60,000 nt of DNA from Polytrichum commune (GCA_950295325.1 OX485804.1:65132533-65192532), one strand, 5' to 3'. Shown: positions 12,467-25,900, counted from the first letter of the stretch. Notes: a model not told the origin generated them from the sequence alone. Numbers and translations are program-made.

Positions 12467-14563
12467 ATGTGCGATTTCAAATTTTAACCCCCTACACACC
12501 GGCGTCTATGACCGTGTGTTTGTTCCTAGCATGGGCTCACCCCTCAAGGATGGAGCACCTATCCCCGTCTCATCAAACTTTAATTGAATTGCGGGCGATA
12601 TTGGAGTTCACTTTTATTACCGCAAACCCACTTTAAGTTCACATACGAGCCCAAGGCTATGATCGAAGTGAATCGTCCCTCATTTATCTCTTTTTTTTTG
12701 TTGATTCTCTTTTTCTCTCTCCACTTTTACTAATTATGTTTGTGAAAAATTAAACCCATGTGTTCATTCCTAGAATATGCCCATCTAGTGAATGGATTGC
12801 CAACAACTTTTTTATCCACTTTCATTGTTTTTTGGTCCATTCTCACTAACTATTTGCTTGGGAAAAACTCATGCCTAAACATTGTCAGCCTCTATTATTG
12901 TGCATTTGTTACACATGTTGCATCTATGATGGTCTAGTCAAAGTTGGATTGTTGATGTTTATTTGGTCCAATTACACCAACTATGTCCATGTTCGCAAAT
13001 CATGCATGCCAAACTTGTGATGATCTTGGAATGAAGCTTGAAGAAGAAGATCTCCAGTCTCCAATGGAGGCCGGAGTGAATAGAGTGTTTGTTCATAAAT
13101 CATATGTGGCAATGACAGTAAATGTGAAACTACTTCACCCTTTTATAGGGAGTAGACATTGTGAATCAAGACTTATGTGGTTAAACTTTAGTTTTCATCA
13201 ACTTTGGTATATGATTTTATTAATGAAAATTTAAAATTAAGAGGAAAACATCATTTTTCCAAGCATGAAATTCAAACATATCAATGTAGCCTTGTGTATT
13301 GATATTATGAATAGTGTTTTAAACAAGCACGTTGTAACAATGTTTTTGATTTTCATGATAGAAGAATGTTCAAATTCCAAGGAGATTCGTTTGAAAAGGT
13401 CACGGTTCCATGTCATATTGTATATCCTTTGTATTTGTAGCCATGTCTTTTTGAGCTATGCAATTACATTTGAGTTTTAAGTATTTATCAAAGGGTCGCT
13501 TCTATTAGACAAGGCTCAAATTGTGTTACACACAACCTTTACATAAGTGGTCGATGGTTACAACCACGACAAGTCTTATTTGCCCAACAACAATACAAGA
13601 TGTAGTTGGGCGTACTTGCAATGAATCTAGTTTACTTTCATTTGTTCTCTGTTGTTTGTAGTTGTTACATGGCAGCAAGAGAACACTTCTAGACCAAAGC
13701 ATGGGAAAAGATTTGTAAGTTGTAAATACTCTTCGACATCCATTCCACTATATTCCACAAAAATGTTTGTCTCCTCTCCCTGGATTGTTTCAATGTGGTT
13801 ATAGACGTTCATTGAGGACAAATCCACTCTTCAACTATCATTGTGACTGTGTGTAACAAATGAAAAATAAAATTTAGTTGTGGTTGAAAGTGGACCCAAA
13901 CCGCAACTCTGCCATACTTATCATAGAATCACACTAAGTTTGACTGAAGAAAAACTCAATCAGGTATTTGGAAAACGATTCGTCGAGGGTTCATCTATGA
14001 CCCATTGACGATGTGAATAATCTCACTTGTTCCATGACAAAACAATTGCCATGGTTTGAAATCCTCAACTCTAGTAAGGTACACAAATGCGAATATTGCG
14101 AAAGAAATGATTAGTATAGGGTTTGTCAAATTTGACATGGTTTGGAAGTCTCCTTTTTGGGTTGGATTGTTGCCCTATTTAAGATGCATGCACTTGTAAA
14201 TATCGTAAACGGGGCAAAAACAAAACTCTTTAATTTTGTGCTTATTACATTTGTCGACCCTTTATGACCGATGTTGTTTTAGCTAGACATCTGGGTAGTT
14301 TACAAATACATAGAGATATTGTACCATTTATTGTGCCGATACATATCATCAACAGAAGCATGCGGTGTATTGAAAAACACAACAAGAAATAAGTGATAAG
14401 AAATCAAAGCAAAAGCTATACAAAGTAATCGGGAGATTATCAAAGCTTGAGCTAACCATGTTAAACATAGTATTAATATATGTGTAAACCCTACAAGACA
14501 CAATGTAATGAAGGTTAGAACATCACATTGAAGCAAGAAGAAACATCTTTAAACACACTTCTC
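12467..14563. other. Intergenic, no gene recognised
   Basis: About 2.1 kb of AT-rich DNA. The frames at 12.98-13.48 kb and 13.63-13.83 kb show no recognisable domain, and no exon chain could be built. Confidence 0.5.
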
Positions 14564-14566
14564 TTA

Positions 14567-15051
14567 GGGCCGCTTCACACTACGGCTGTCGAAGTCGAGA
14601 GGCCGTGGGATCGAGTGGCCAAACTTTGTTGATAATCCAAGGAAATGGGTTGAAAATAGCCAAATAAAATATAGTAAGTGGAGTCTTCGGTTGGGCATAG
14701 TGTGAAGCCTCCAAATGTCAAGCCCAAAGTCCAAACCCAAAGCAGCATCCCACTTTATTCTTTGTCCAAAACAATCCCTCGAATCTAATGGCCTAGATCT
14801 TGTCAACGATTGATTTTTTTTAATAAAAAAAATGATGGCCTCTCAACCATAGTTTGGGTTTCCATTCCTGTCCGACCCAAACTTCTTTCGAGAGACTGTC
14901 ACCTTCTTTAAAAAATTATCATTTTAAATTGCGACAACCTTTGGACTTTGACCTTTGTGTGAAGGGTCGAGGGCCGAACTCTTAGTTTCTTGCAATATGA
15001 TTGGTGGAAATCGACGGCCTCTCAACCTTCGGCCATAGTGTGAAATGCCCC
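14567..15051. mobile_element. PIF/Harbinger-like MITE, TTA duplication
   Basis: A 485-bp element. The left end is GGGCCGCTTCACACTACGGC; the right end, read inverted, is GGGGCATTTCACACTATGGC. It is flanked by a perfect TTA duplication (14564-14566, 15052-15054). Matching continues further in, as a GAGAGGCCGT block occurs in both arms. No transposase is present, so it must have moved with help from elsewhere. Confidence 0.88.
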
Positions 15052-15147
15052 TTAGTTGAGCTACTCTCACCCCAAAGCAATGGCCAAATACAAGAGGTAT
15101 AAAAAGGCAAATATAGCTTCATAAGCTTCACTAACTCATAAGCTTCA

Positions 15148-15680
15148 GGGCCGCTTTACACCTAGAGGCCGGGCCAATTTCCCTTGAGGCCGATTGCACA
15201 AAATTTCAGCCTTTTTTGGGTTGGAGGCCGGCCTCTACTACACATTATAATAAGATTATACCGGGGGCCAATTTTCCCATATGTAAAGGCCCTCGGGCCA
15301 AGAAGCCAAGCTGATTCAAAAAAATTAGCCTAATCCAACGGATGTAGCATAATCTAAGATAGAGCCTTTAGATTCCACATAATCCAATGGATCTAGTTCA
15401 CTTTAAAAAATTATACTTTATTTAACAAGATTTTTTTAGTGGAATATGACATTGGCCTCTAGGCCAAGAATTGGCCTTCCATTTTGGGTGCACCCAATTC
15501 AACGAGCTCGGGCCGTGTCATAACATACATTTTTTAATTTAAAAAATCATACCACCAAATCAGCCCGGCCTCTAGATGTAAAGGGGTTGGGGCCGATTTG
15601 AGCCTTTTGACCAATCACAAATGAGGATTTCAAGCCTCTTACACAACGAATTGGCCCGGCCTCTAAGTGTAAAGCGGCCC
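15148..15680. mobile_element. PIF/Harbinger-like MITE, TCA duplication
   Basis: A 533-bp element with long, almost perfect inverted ends: GGGCCGCTTTACACCTAGAG on the left and its near-complement CTCTAAGTGTAAAGCGGCCC on the right, continuing into a GGCCGGGCCAA match. It is flanked by TCA on both sides (15145-15147, 15681-15683). Its end motif GGGCCGCTT-ACAC is shared with the neighbouring elements. Confidence 0.88.
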
Positions 15681-15753
15681 TCACTAACTCAATAGCAGTA
15701 TGTTGTGGTCCAAGCAAGACACACAATAAGCTCTTCACTCTCTCATACTATAA

Positions 15754-16240
15754 GGGGCACTTCACATATGGGACTGAGAGCCCATGACCATTACACTTCA
15801 AGCACTCTCATTGGTGGGAAAGGCGGAGCCGGTCCAAGTTCGCTTCACATTACGCTCGAGGGACCAACGGAGTATGTGAATGCAAATTCTACATGGATTC
15901 CTAGATGGCATCGAATGGATCATGTTTCATGGTCACTTGGACTATTTTCAAAAACCACCTCTTGGAGGTAAGCCTAACACAAAAATGGGGGACCATGGCA
16001 CTCCGAACACTCACAACCGTTGATTAATTCTATTTTATCATGTTCGAGGGATGCATGAATAGAAATTCATTGATATAGCATTTGGTTGAGGGTCCAATCA
16101 CATATGACTTCACACTAAACTTGAGGGTTTGTGACCACACTACATGATTTTGGAGGTGTCTGGGGATGACCTTTGGACACTTTCTTTTGGGCTCTCACAA
16201 TTTCATGGTCACAACTCTTGGCTTGTGTGTGAAACAAACC
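15754..16240. mobile_element. PIF/Harbinger-like MITE, inverted relative of 11598-12102
   Basis: A 487-bp element. The left end GGGGCACTTCACATATGGGA and the right end TTGTGTGTGAAACAAACC are an imperfect inverted pair. Flanks are TAA on the left and TTA on the right, so the duplication is either mutated or ambiguous. Most of its length aligns to 11598-12102 in reverse orientation, for example the CATGTTTCATGGTCACTTGG block. Confidence 0.8.
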
Positions 16241-16552
16241 TTAGATCCCATGAGCACTTAAGGTTTCTAGTAGGTAAATGTTCCTAACAACTACTGTAGC
16301 AATCCTTGGATGATAATCCACAGTGAGAGGGAATTATCATATACAAACATACCTTTCATCCATCCAACATACAACCCTAAATCTCTATAAGTCTTTAAAA
16401 CAAATTCCGGTGTCAAATCAACCAAGAATAGTATATCCAGGTTGCATACTATTTTGGGCATTGATGTTGGATGAATGAGAGGTATGCTCGTATACATTAG
16501 TTTCCTCTCTCCATAATCCCAATACACAAACTAGAATGATAATTGATAGGAA

Positions 16553-16776
16553 CTACACTAAATATGATATTTAGTGTCACTTACTATTTGGATTTACACA
16601 ATGCTATATCTTTTCACCATTGATGTAATTTTCTACTAAGTAAAGTTGTTAATATTCTATAATGTCCAAACAACCAATTTAACATTTGTTGATAAAATAC
16701 GAGACATACAATGTACAGATATAGCATTTGCGTAATTCCGAATCGTAAGTGATACTAAATATCATATTCACTGTAG
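16553..16776. mobile_element. Palindromic-end MITE, type B, full length
   Basis: A 224-bp element beginning CTACACTAAATATG and ending ATATCATATTCACTGTAG. Each end is itself close to a palindrome (CACTAAATA and TATTTAGTG around a 3-bp centre). The interior has ACACAATGCTAT, TTGATGTAATTTT and TATAATGTCCAAAC, shared with the copies at 46447-46948 and 38376-38493 but not with type A. Confidence 0.82.
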
Positions 16777-17101
16777 CATCGTACTTAGCCTAAACATAAC
16801 TTATCATACTTATTATGCATAGGTTCAATATACAACTTGATGTGGCTTTTGACATCATCATGTTATGTGACATGCCTAATATTTGCTAATGATGGCAAAT
16901 GAGAAGCCCTTGATTATTTAGCTTAGATATTAACATCTTAAAGAAGTATGACAAATCCTTATTACGCCCAAGTAGTTCTGCCACAAGAGGCTTTGTTGAA
17001 CTCTAAAATGACTCGACTAGGTTAAAAATGCTTCTACATTTTTGCCTTGGCTTACCCCATCACCGGGAGGTTAACTTAAGCTAACTCAAAATTGCTTTTA
17101 A

Positions 17102-17910
17102 GGGTCCACCCGGCACCACTTAGTTAACCAAAATGCTAGCTAACACAAATCACGGTCAAATCGTCTACACCATCTGGTTAGGAGAATTAGTTAACAATGT
17201 GAGTTAGTAAAAATCAGCTCCACTTACATGTTAGATAACCAGTATGGCACCCACACATCGTTGTTATGACTAACCAATGGTTGAGAGTAGTTAAGGTTGA
17301 CTAAAGAAGGTTTACTCAACTTGTCCAGATTTTGAATCTAACAAATCTTTTTGAACATCATGGATTTTGTGGTCCACACCATTCTTGTTTTGTTATAATC
17401 ACACTGAAATGAAATGTTAAAAAGAAGTTATTAAAATACATTACATTATCTAGTTTTGAACATCAACATCTAAATCATATAGTATTTTAGTCAATAATAT
17501 ATCATTCATAATTTAAAATGTATGTTGATTTAGGATGATGTGAGAAATAATGTGGTCTACCTCGTAGTGGAAGGAAAAAGAGATGGGGAAAATGAGAGGC
17601 GGGGCATTCGAGACAAACTATGAGGTAATCATTGATAAAAAGTTAGTTAGCATTAAGAATATGAACGAGTCAATATTTACTCACATAAACAAGGTCCAAA
17701 CAATTAGCTAACTTTTTGATTAAAAAAACATTGATTTGATAGCTTCAATTTAAACCTTGATGTTAACTAAGTGGTTGATCAATCTTTAGTTAATCTTTAA
17801 TCATCAAACGCGATTGATTAACTCTTAGAACTGATTAGCTATCTCATATTTTAGCTAACTCTCTTAACCATACAATACCGGAACCTTAATTAGGAGGCGC
17901 ATGTGGACCC
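17102..17910. mobile_element. Possible PIF-like element with GGGTCCAC ends
   Basis: The sequence GGGTCCAC at 17102 and its complement GTGGACCC ending at 17910 bound about 809 bp. Flanks are TAA on the left and TAC on the right, nearly a 3-bp duplication. Inside both ends are weak inverted matches (TTAACC, GCTAGCTAAC against TTAGCTAACTC). The interior is rich in GTTAACT/TTAGTTAA words. The terminal match is short, so the call is tentative. Confidence 0.45.
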
Positions 17911-17913
17911 TAC

Positions 17914-19040
17914 GCGAGCCTATGACCGAGAACTTGCATATTACGAAGCATACCATTTATCCCCATATGTACTCTAGTAGTCACTCAAAGCAAGTCTTGA
18001 GATGCCTTTGGGGATTAGACCGACAACCGTTTTACTTTCCATGATGTAGACAAGGTACATATCATCATACAATAATCCATCCTTGGTCTTTAAGCCCACC
18101 TCATCATTAGGAGGTCAACATATGTTACCTCATAGGTACTCCTTCTAATCAAGCATGAATGGAGAGGATATTGCAACCTTATTCATTGAGCCTACCATTT
18201 ATTCTCCATGTTCCATACACGCTCAAAGTGCCAACCATCATTTCACTTTCCATGTGTTGGAAGAAACCCATAGCATGATTCTTTAACCCTACCTTATCAC
18301 TAAGTGCCGGTTGAGATTACGGCGAAGAAATGCACTGGTTGGTTAAGAATTTCCACCCAAGATAAGGTTAGGTGAGGCAACAGTTGGTATGGCGGACAAG
18401 ATGACAAAAACAGTTAAAAAAATGCTTCAAGTCAGAGTTCTTTGGAGGTCAAGTTACTTGTCCGAGGGTTGTCCAAGAAACTTGACCTGTAGAGGACTCC
18501 GCTAGCAAAAAAAATGTTGCCATGTTGGCATCCATGTCATTTATGCTTGAATTTCTCCACTAGAGAAGTCTTGGTTGTAGTGTAGACCCTGGATGGTGAT
18601 GAACTCAATTCATAGCCAATCATATTGCTTCATTCCCCAAAAATTCTTGACCAATGCACTTCTTCACCGTAGTCTAAATCGGTTTGAGAAATAACATAGG
18701 GTACCCCAAATTGCTCCCAAGCGAGCCCAAAGCTTTTAAGAAGCGATGTGGATTCTCTTGATCTTCAAACCGCCGACCATGACCCCAGAAAATCCATAAT
18801 CATTTTTCCCCTCGCGGCCGTTGGTCATGTGTATAGAATGGCCCTAATACCGTGTTTCATATTTTATGAGAGAGTGGGTGCAGAGTGGAAAATGTCAGTT
18901 TAAGACCAATTTACCTTAAACTATGCAGTAATCCATCCCAATCCTTACAAAAAAGTGAAAAACATACTAGGTACTTACTGAAAGTACTTATTCCATCCCC
19001 AAAGGGACGGTTCTAGGATAGGATGACGGTAAGTAGGCTC
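17914..19040. other. Intergenic / distal upstream region of UBP26
   Basis: No protein or repeat recognised. The stretch ends where composition shifts to the GC- and GA-rich leader region of the ubiquitin protease gene. Confidence 0.45.
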
Positions 19041-19139
19041 AGACCGTTTGATTTACCTACGAACACTTAATGTCGCCGTCGCCGTCGACCCGTCCCGTCC
19101 CGCCCGGATAATCGCGGGCCGGGCGTTGGGACCCGCTGC

Positions 19140-19250
19140 AGAAAAACACAAGGAACGGAAAGAAAGAAAAGAAGGAAGGAAAGAAGGCCAAGGGAAGGAA
19201 GAGAGAGCGAGGGAGAGGGAGAGGGAGAGGGAGAGGGAGAGAAGCCCAAA
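19140..19250 (+). repeat. Purine-rich GA/GAGAGG tract in UBP26 leader
   Basis: A run of AAGGAA-type purines merging into repeated GGGAGA units. GA tracts of this sort are typical of plant core promoters and 5' leaders. It lies about 700-800 bp upstream of the proposed start codon at 19943. The frames crossing it on both strands (arginine/glutamate or serine/proline repeats) are low-complexity artefacts. Confidence 0.7.
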
Positions 19251-19942
19251 CACACAGGAGACACAGGATCTGTTCACGAAGAAGCTATGGCCATCGCCTC
19301 CGCCATTGCACCATTTTTTGCGTCATCGCCATAGCCACAAGAATCACGCAGGGCATTGGCAGGGCCGACTGCACCACAAAGACGGAGGGTGCCAGCCCGG
19401 GGCGGGGGGGAGCGGCGGGAGCGGAATTGGGAGCCATGATACAGTTCAGATACATGGTGACTGCTGCATTTTACAAGGGTTTGTGCCGGGGAGGCTTTTC
19501 TTGGGGTTTGTGACTAGGGCTTACAGAGAATTCCGGTAGGAAATTGGTGGTGGCCGTGGGAGTGGTGCGTGCAGTGATGTGATGCGTGGTGGAGGTGATG
19601 ATGAGGATGGGAAACCTACTGGGAGGGGGATTTTGATGGTGGTTATGATGATCGACTGTTTGTGATGTGATGCGGATAATTGCGCTGCTTGGCTGGCTGG
19701 TTGCGGAGAGTTTGTTTTGGATCGGTGGGGGAGGGTTTCTGCATTTGTGTCGGGGTTGGATTGTAACGCTGGGGTGTGGGATAGGACTGTAGTGAGTGGG
19801 AAGGGGAGCTGGAGGATCCACTAACTGGGATGGCATGGGTTTATTATTGGCAGGGCCAGTGTCAGTATACAAGGGAGGGAAAAATCTTGAGCAGCAGCAT
19901 CAGCGGACGTGTTTTTATTGGGGTTGAATGGGGCGAGTAGAC

Positions 19943-22900
19943 ATGAGTAGAGTTGTTCGAAGCCGCAAGAGTCCTACTGCAAATCAGCATGCTGCCATAC
20001 AAGGGTGACGCTCCTTCTCTTCTTTCTGAGATGACCGATGAATTTTTTGCTTCCCTACTGTTGTTGATGATACCTTGATTCGCTCTTGTATTGCCTCCAA
20101 ACTGGCTTGTGAACTGGAAATTACTACTGGAGCTCGGTTGCTTCATTGCTCTCTCTCAATTGGGATTTTCTGTAGCAACGAGGGTTGTACCTTGAGGCTC
20201 CTGCGTCGCGAGTCTCTTCAGGAATCTTCGGGAAAAGTCTGTATTGCTCTGTAGCAAAGGTTTGCATCAACTGTGGCGGGGATACTATTCTATGCGCTCG
20301 CGCTCTCGTTCGGAGCGGGGAGCAAAAACAGAGCAAGTCGAGTTTGTCTTTGAAACTTAGGGTTTTGTTTGTGGAGAGATTTGCGACTGCTGCATGAGGT
20401 GATCATGTTCATGGAGCTGATATTCTCTGAATAGGTGAATCCTGTAAATTATTGATCGCCAAGTTCAGCTCCTCCGCCCTGGTATTCGTAGCAGACGTGT
20501 CATCTGATTGGCGAATCAATCGGATGCCAAAGTGGAAGTCACCAGATTCAAATTGAGTATCGTTGTAGATATTTATAAATATACAAATTCTCTAATCAGG
20601 TGGTTTGGGTGCGTCAGTCTGCTGCTGTCCTATATATCTGATATATCCAATTTCTAGGAGGAAAAATGGACCTCGTTTGGGGGTCCATGCGTCACAATTT
20701 CACGCTGATGTGCGTTCCTGGTTTTGCACAGGCGAATTAATGCAAGCCAGAGTATCACAAAAGAGGATGTGGCACAGCTTTATCATATCAGTAAGCCACC
20801 TTGTCAGGGTTGTAGGGTCAATACGAAGGACAACCCCAATTGTTTATGCTGTTTCGTTCCTCCAGCCAATGGCGTTCGCAAGCAAGGGCTGTGGCAAAAG
20901 GTGGCAGACACCGTTGTGGATCTGGGACCAGACCCCGGGGAAGCACTTCGAGAGTCTCAGGACTCACCATCTGGACTCACAAACCTCGGAGCAACATGCT
21001 ATGTTAATAGTGTATTGCAATGCCTTTATATGACGAGGTAGTGAGTCTTCCTTGCACTTTTAATCCTCATTGCATTTGCAGAATATTGGTGTCTTAGTTC
21101 ATTCGTTTGAACTACAGATCTATTTGAATTCATATATTTTATTACATGTAAGGTCATTGAGAGCATATAACTTTGGATTCCAGTGGAGATTAGTGTTTTG
21201 ACTAGGTGGCGTTACCTTGGTTAATTTTGGTTGTGGACAGGGCATTCCGCAATGGTGTTTTCGCTGCAGAGATGGATCTGGTGAGGTCTCATCCAGTACT
21301 GTATCAGCTAGGCTTGCTCTTTGCTCAACTGCACTCTGGTAAAAAGATAGCAGTGGACTCTGCTCCATTTGCTAGCACACTTGAACTCGACAATGCAGTC
21401 CAGCAGGATGGTCAGGAATTTCTGAAGCTGCTCCTCACACTACTTGAGAGAGTGCTGGGGCTGTCTCAAAATGCAAGGGCTCGGAATGTTGTACAGAATG
21501 TGTTTCGAGGAACTTATTCTTATGTTATCAAGTGAGCAACTACTTCCCTTAGTTCTGTGGATAATAAATGCTCGGCATGAAGACATTCTTGGATTCTGTG
21601 TGGTAGGTTTGAGTAACATTGTGGATACTCTTAGGTTATTTCACATTAAAGTTGACAGTAAATTAGGTCAAAAGCCTCAAAGAGATCACAAACATTTGTC
21701 CTACAAAATGGACATTGTTAGTGACTAACTTGTTGCATGAGTCTTGAGCTGCACCACTTCCTTTTTGCCACTAAGCAGTGCAGGTTTACACTTTTCAGTA
21801 GGCTGTATAATCAAGGTTGCCTTAACATGTTGACAAAATTATTCCCAGAGCAGAAGACCATTCTGTCAGGTAACATAGTTTGTTTTGTGGTTTTCTCTGA
21901 AGGTGTTCGAAGTGTGGGCAAGAGTCAAATGCATCCAAGCAAGCTGTGGACTTCTATGAGCTGGAGTTGAATGTGAAGGGGTTCACCAGTTTTGAGGATA
22001 GTTTGAATGATTATTTAAGTGAAGAAATATTGCAGGGTGATAATCAGTGGACCTGCGAGAGCTGTCAAATGCTCGTGGATGCCACCCACTGCACTAAGCT
22101 TCGCTCTTTGCCCTCAGTTTTGAATTTCCAGCTCAAGCGGTTTGTATACAACACAAAGGTAGAGATTGATGGTGTCTATGTCTGATAGTGGTGTAGCATG
22201 TATGCTCCTTAACCTTGATGTATTGGATTTTGTACCTCATTGATTTTTTGTGGCTAAGAGAAAGTTGACATGGGTGTAGAGTTAGTGTTTCCCTTCTCAT
22301 GCAAATCACTTGTTGGCTGCAGACTTCAACAAAGAAGAAAGTGACATCAAAATTCAGTTTTCCTAGAACGGTTGATATGGGTCCTCGTCTGAGTGCATAT
22401 GAGGAGTGTGAGAAAAGGGCAGTCTATGATTTGTCTGCAATATTGGTGCACAAAGGAAGCATGGCCAACAGTGGTCACTATGTGGCACATATTAAAGATG
22501 ACCGTACTGGGGAGTGGTGGCAATTTGATGATGAACAAGTAACTAGCCTTGGATTTCATCCTCTTGGAGAAATCCTTCCTCCTCCAGCTGCGGTTAATAA
22601 GGACTTGTTGTCACGAGAGGGTGAGATGCTTTGATCTCTTCAACCTTAAAAGAGAACACCTTTGTAGTAGTAAGACACAAATTTGATTTACTGGCTCGCT
22701 CAGGATGTCACTGGATTAAAGATGTATACTGTTCACAATAAATCTCCCTCTAGTAACAAACAATTCAAGTCCTCTACATAGGCAATAATTGTGTAGGGCT
22801 CCTTTGAAGTGAATCTTCTGCCCTGATTTTTTGCTAGAGAAATATAGGATTCTGTGTTCAGATGATTTGATATAGGAGGCTCCTAACTTTTTGAGCAAAA

Positions 22901-25900
22901 ATATCTGCAGATATTGAATCAGGTAAACACACACAAGCAGGTACTGGTGAAGCATCTTGGTCTGCTGATCCTACCTCAGTGTCACCAGCAGATATTGAGT
23001 TGACGTCAGCAGATGCCTACATGCTAATGTACAGCTCTAGAGCAGAATCAGATACCAAAGGAGTCAGCAAGCCAAGTGGTTCCACTTTGAGTACAGGTGG
23101 CCCTGTGCCAATGGAGTTGGAGAATGAGCAGAGTGGTGAAGAAAGCTGCTCTTTACCAGAACAGCTACGTCTTGAGATTGAGGAAATGAACAGAGAGTTT
23201 GAAAGCATGTGTTGGGAGTACACGCGTCGACGGGAGGAAGAGCTGAACAAGATTGCTGAGAGAAAGAAGGAAGTGAGGAGTGTATTGGCTCTGGCACCTG
23301 CTAAACCATTTGAAGAGCCTTTCTATTGGATTTCAACTGAGTGGCTTAAATCATGGGCAGACAGTTTATCACCTCCGTGAGATTCTATCACTATGTTACA
23401 TCATTATTAGCTTGATTTCTCTTTCAGAAACTTGAAAGCAAGAGTTTGAATTTTTTTTGAACATTGGCTGTCCTTGTTAAGATTAGTTTTGAGGGAGGGC
23501 ATGTGGAAGTTTAGACTTTATCACAGCACAACCTTACAGGTCTATTTGTAACTGACTTTGGATCTTCAAGATTTGTCTGCCTTCAACTCAGAGCTGATGA
23601 AAGAGTATACGGTGTAAATGCAGTGCTTCTATTGACAATATGCAATTGCTCTGCCAACATCAAAAAGTCCCTCCCAAGAATGTTCCAATCATGAAGCGTA
23701 TTTCTTTAAAAGCATGGGAACAACTGGAGGCACTGGTCCGTTCCTTGCCCCTGATGTGTAGCACCGTTTACTCTTCTAGATTATTATTTCTTTATTTATA
23801 TCCACTTAAATCTGCTGCAATTCTAGACATCACTTAGTGTTCCAATGTCAGAATATTTCTGGTCTTCCCATTCATAAAAGTGGGATGCTTCAAGCTCATG
23901 TGGTTCATTCAAGCTGTTAAGCTGGTTTGAAGGTTACAAACGATTGTGCATTTCTCATGTCAATTTGTAATATTAGCCCTTGGTACAAGTAGATTGCATT
24001 ACTACATGGAGATCACACTGGCTATTTTCTGCCTGGCTTCTGATAGGTGATTTAACAAACCCATGCAGCATAAAGGAGGTCCTAAACTATCAGGAGATGA
24101 CTTCTGCTCAGAGTGCATCTTTGAAGATGCCAAGGCAGCTGCCTCAGCAGATAGTTATCGTGATCAAAGGACGTACATGCGGGAGGTCATTGAGGATGTG
24201 TTGAATGACCGTGGCATTGAAGGCAAAACATTCTTAGTATCTAAATCCTGGTTGGTTCACTTTCCTTATCCCTGTCTTTTAAAGGCAATTCAGTTTCTTT
24301 GTACCTGGTATTCTAGTACAATCTGAATTTGTCTCCTCAGAGAAGGCTTTTGGTGGAATAAGAGAGCTTCTACAGTTACAAAGGGTCTGCAACTTCTTTT
24401 CAGTTTTTTTTCTGCATGTTTGAGTTCAGTCACTCTACTGCAAACTCTTACAGCCAGCAGGTATTGCAAGTTCTTTTCTGGATTATAGATGCTCAACACG
24501 GATGTGATGTGTTAGGCTGTTACAATGGGTGCGGCGAAAAGTGGCTGATGCACCTTCTGATGCTGATGCTGGACCAACTGCACCCTTGCAGTGCCCCCAT
24601 GGAGGGCTGCTGCCAGAGCAAGCCCCAGGGGCTAAAAGACAGCTGGTACCGGAGATTGTATGGGAATATCTAGTTCACAATGCAGAACGTGTGGAAACTT
24701 CTGGTTCAAGGGGGCATCGATCTTTTAAAGGGGATCAGAGCACGTGCAAGCAATGTGAAGTGGAATTGAATAAAGCAGCAACCAAAAGGGAGGGCCTGAG
24801 GTAAATTTATCAGGAATATGCCTACTTGTGCTGAACATTTCATTGTTTTTGCTGATTGGGAGTTGGAAGATCTGGTGTGTGGGATAGGTTACCTATTCAT
24901 ACAAGATATTTTAGTTTGTCTGACCAAGGGTGATATCCCAGGGCAACTAAAATTGATCAACGAGCAAAGCATGAAGCGCTCTACACTGGAAGACCAGTTG
25001 TAGTTTATCCAGGCTGTACGTACTACTTGGTCCCTACAGTGTGGCTTTCTAAGTGGCGGGCCTACTTGGGTGCGGCTGGCAAGAATGTCCTGGCAGTTGA
25101 TGAACCAATTGGGCTTGAAGGCTTCATTTTATCTCTCCTTTGTCAGAAGGTAAGGAATGTGATTATGCAAAAAATTATTGCATTTTAAGGTATGAAGCTC
25201 TAATAAAATGTGAAGTCTGTTATCTGCTTTGGTATTGTGTACCCTAACGATGTTGGCATCTGCACATGTGTAGCACGAAGGAATGCTCTTCAAACCTCCA
25301 CTATTAATGAGAGGGCGGCGTGGTGAACTTGTTCAACGCACTGCCAATGTAAGTAGCTGATGGGATGATTTTTCTGTGCAGTGCTATTATAGTATACTGA
25401 CTTCCTGTTGAGGCCAATACATCCTCTGCAATAAGTAGACCAGGTTCACACCCATTTGAGAATTATGATCCGAGAAAGGAGGTAACAGATCTTTGTTGAA
25501 TTTGGATATTCAGTGCCAGACTTTACTGCAGTGATAAGCAGCTTTACTTCACTGGGTGGGCATGGTGGCCTAGTATCAGAGTGTCCTGGCATTTATTCTG
25601 CGAAGTCGATGTTTTGCATGTTCCAAGTGCTTTTTGAAAGTTGCTTGGAACAACCTTAACTTCTTGAACATGTACATGCAACTGAATATCACCTGTATCT
25701 TTCCAGGATGAGGTGTTTACAGTAATTCAGGAGGATGACTGGCAAGGCATATGCCAACAATGGGAGATGGATCCCACAAAAGGCATTCGTGCTGTGGTAG
25801 AGGTAGGCAACACCTATACAGATACCATCAGGAAGAATACAGGTGAAGGGGAGGAGTTTTTACATCATCAGGATGATAGCATTCTCTTGGATCCTTCCAA

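Noticed and set aside
18826-18850. Possible lone right end of a PIF-like element (ATGGCCC then TAA)
   Set aside because: No matching left end was found upstream.
19048-19539. 163-codon plus-strand frame with repeated Arg-Glu, and minus-strand Ser/Leu frames
   Set aside because: They are produced by the GA tract in the UBP26 leader; low complexity, no conserved motif.
25440-25483. Possible extra UBP26 exon between exons 11 and 12 (ends GAAAGGAG/GTAACA)
   Set aside because: It breaks phase with both neighbours, while exons 11 and 12 join directly in a way that matches the family.
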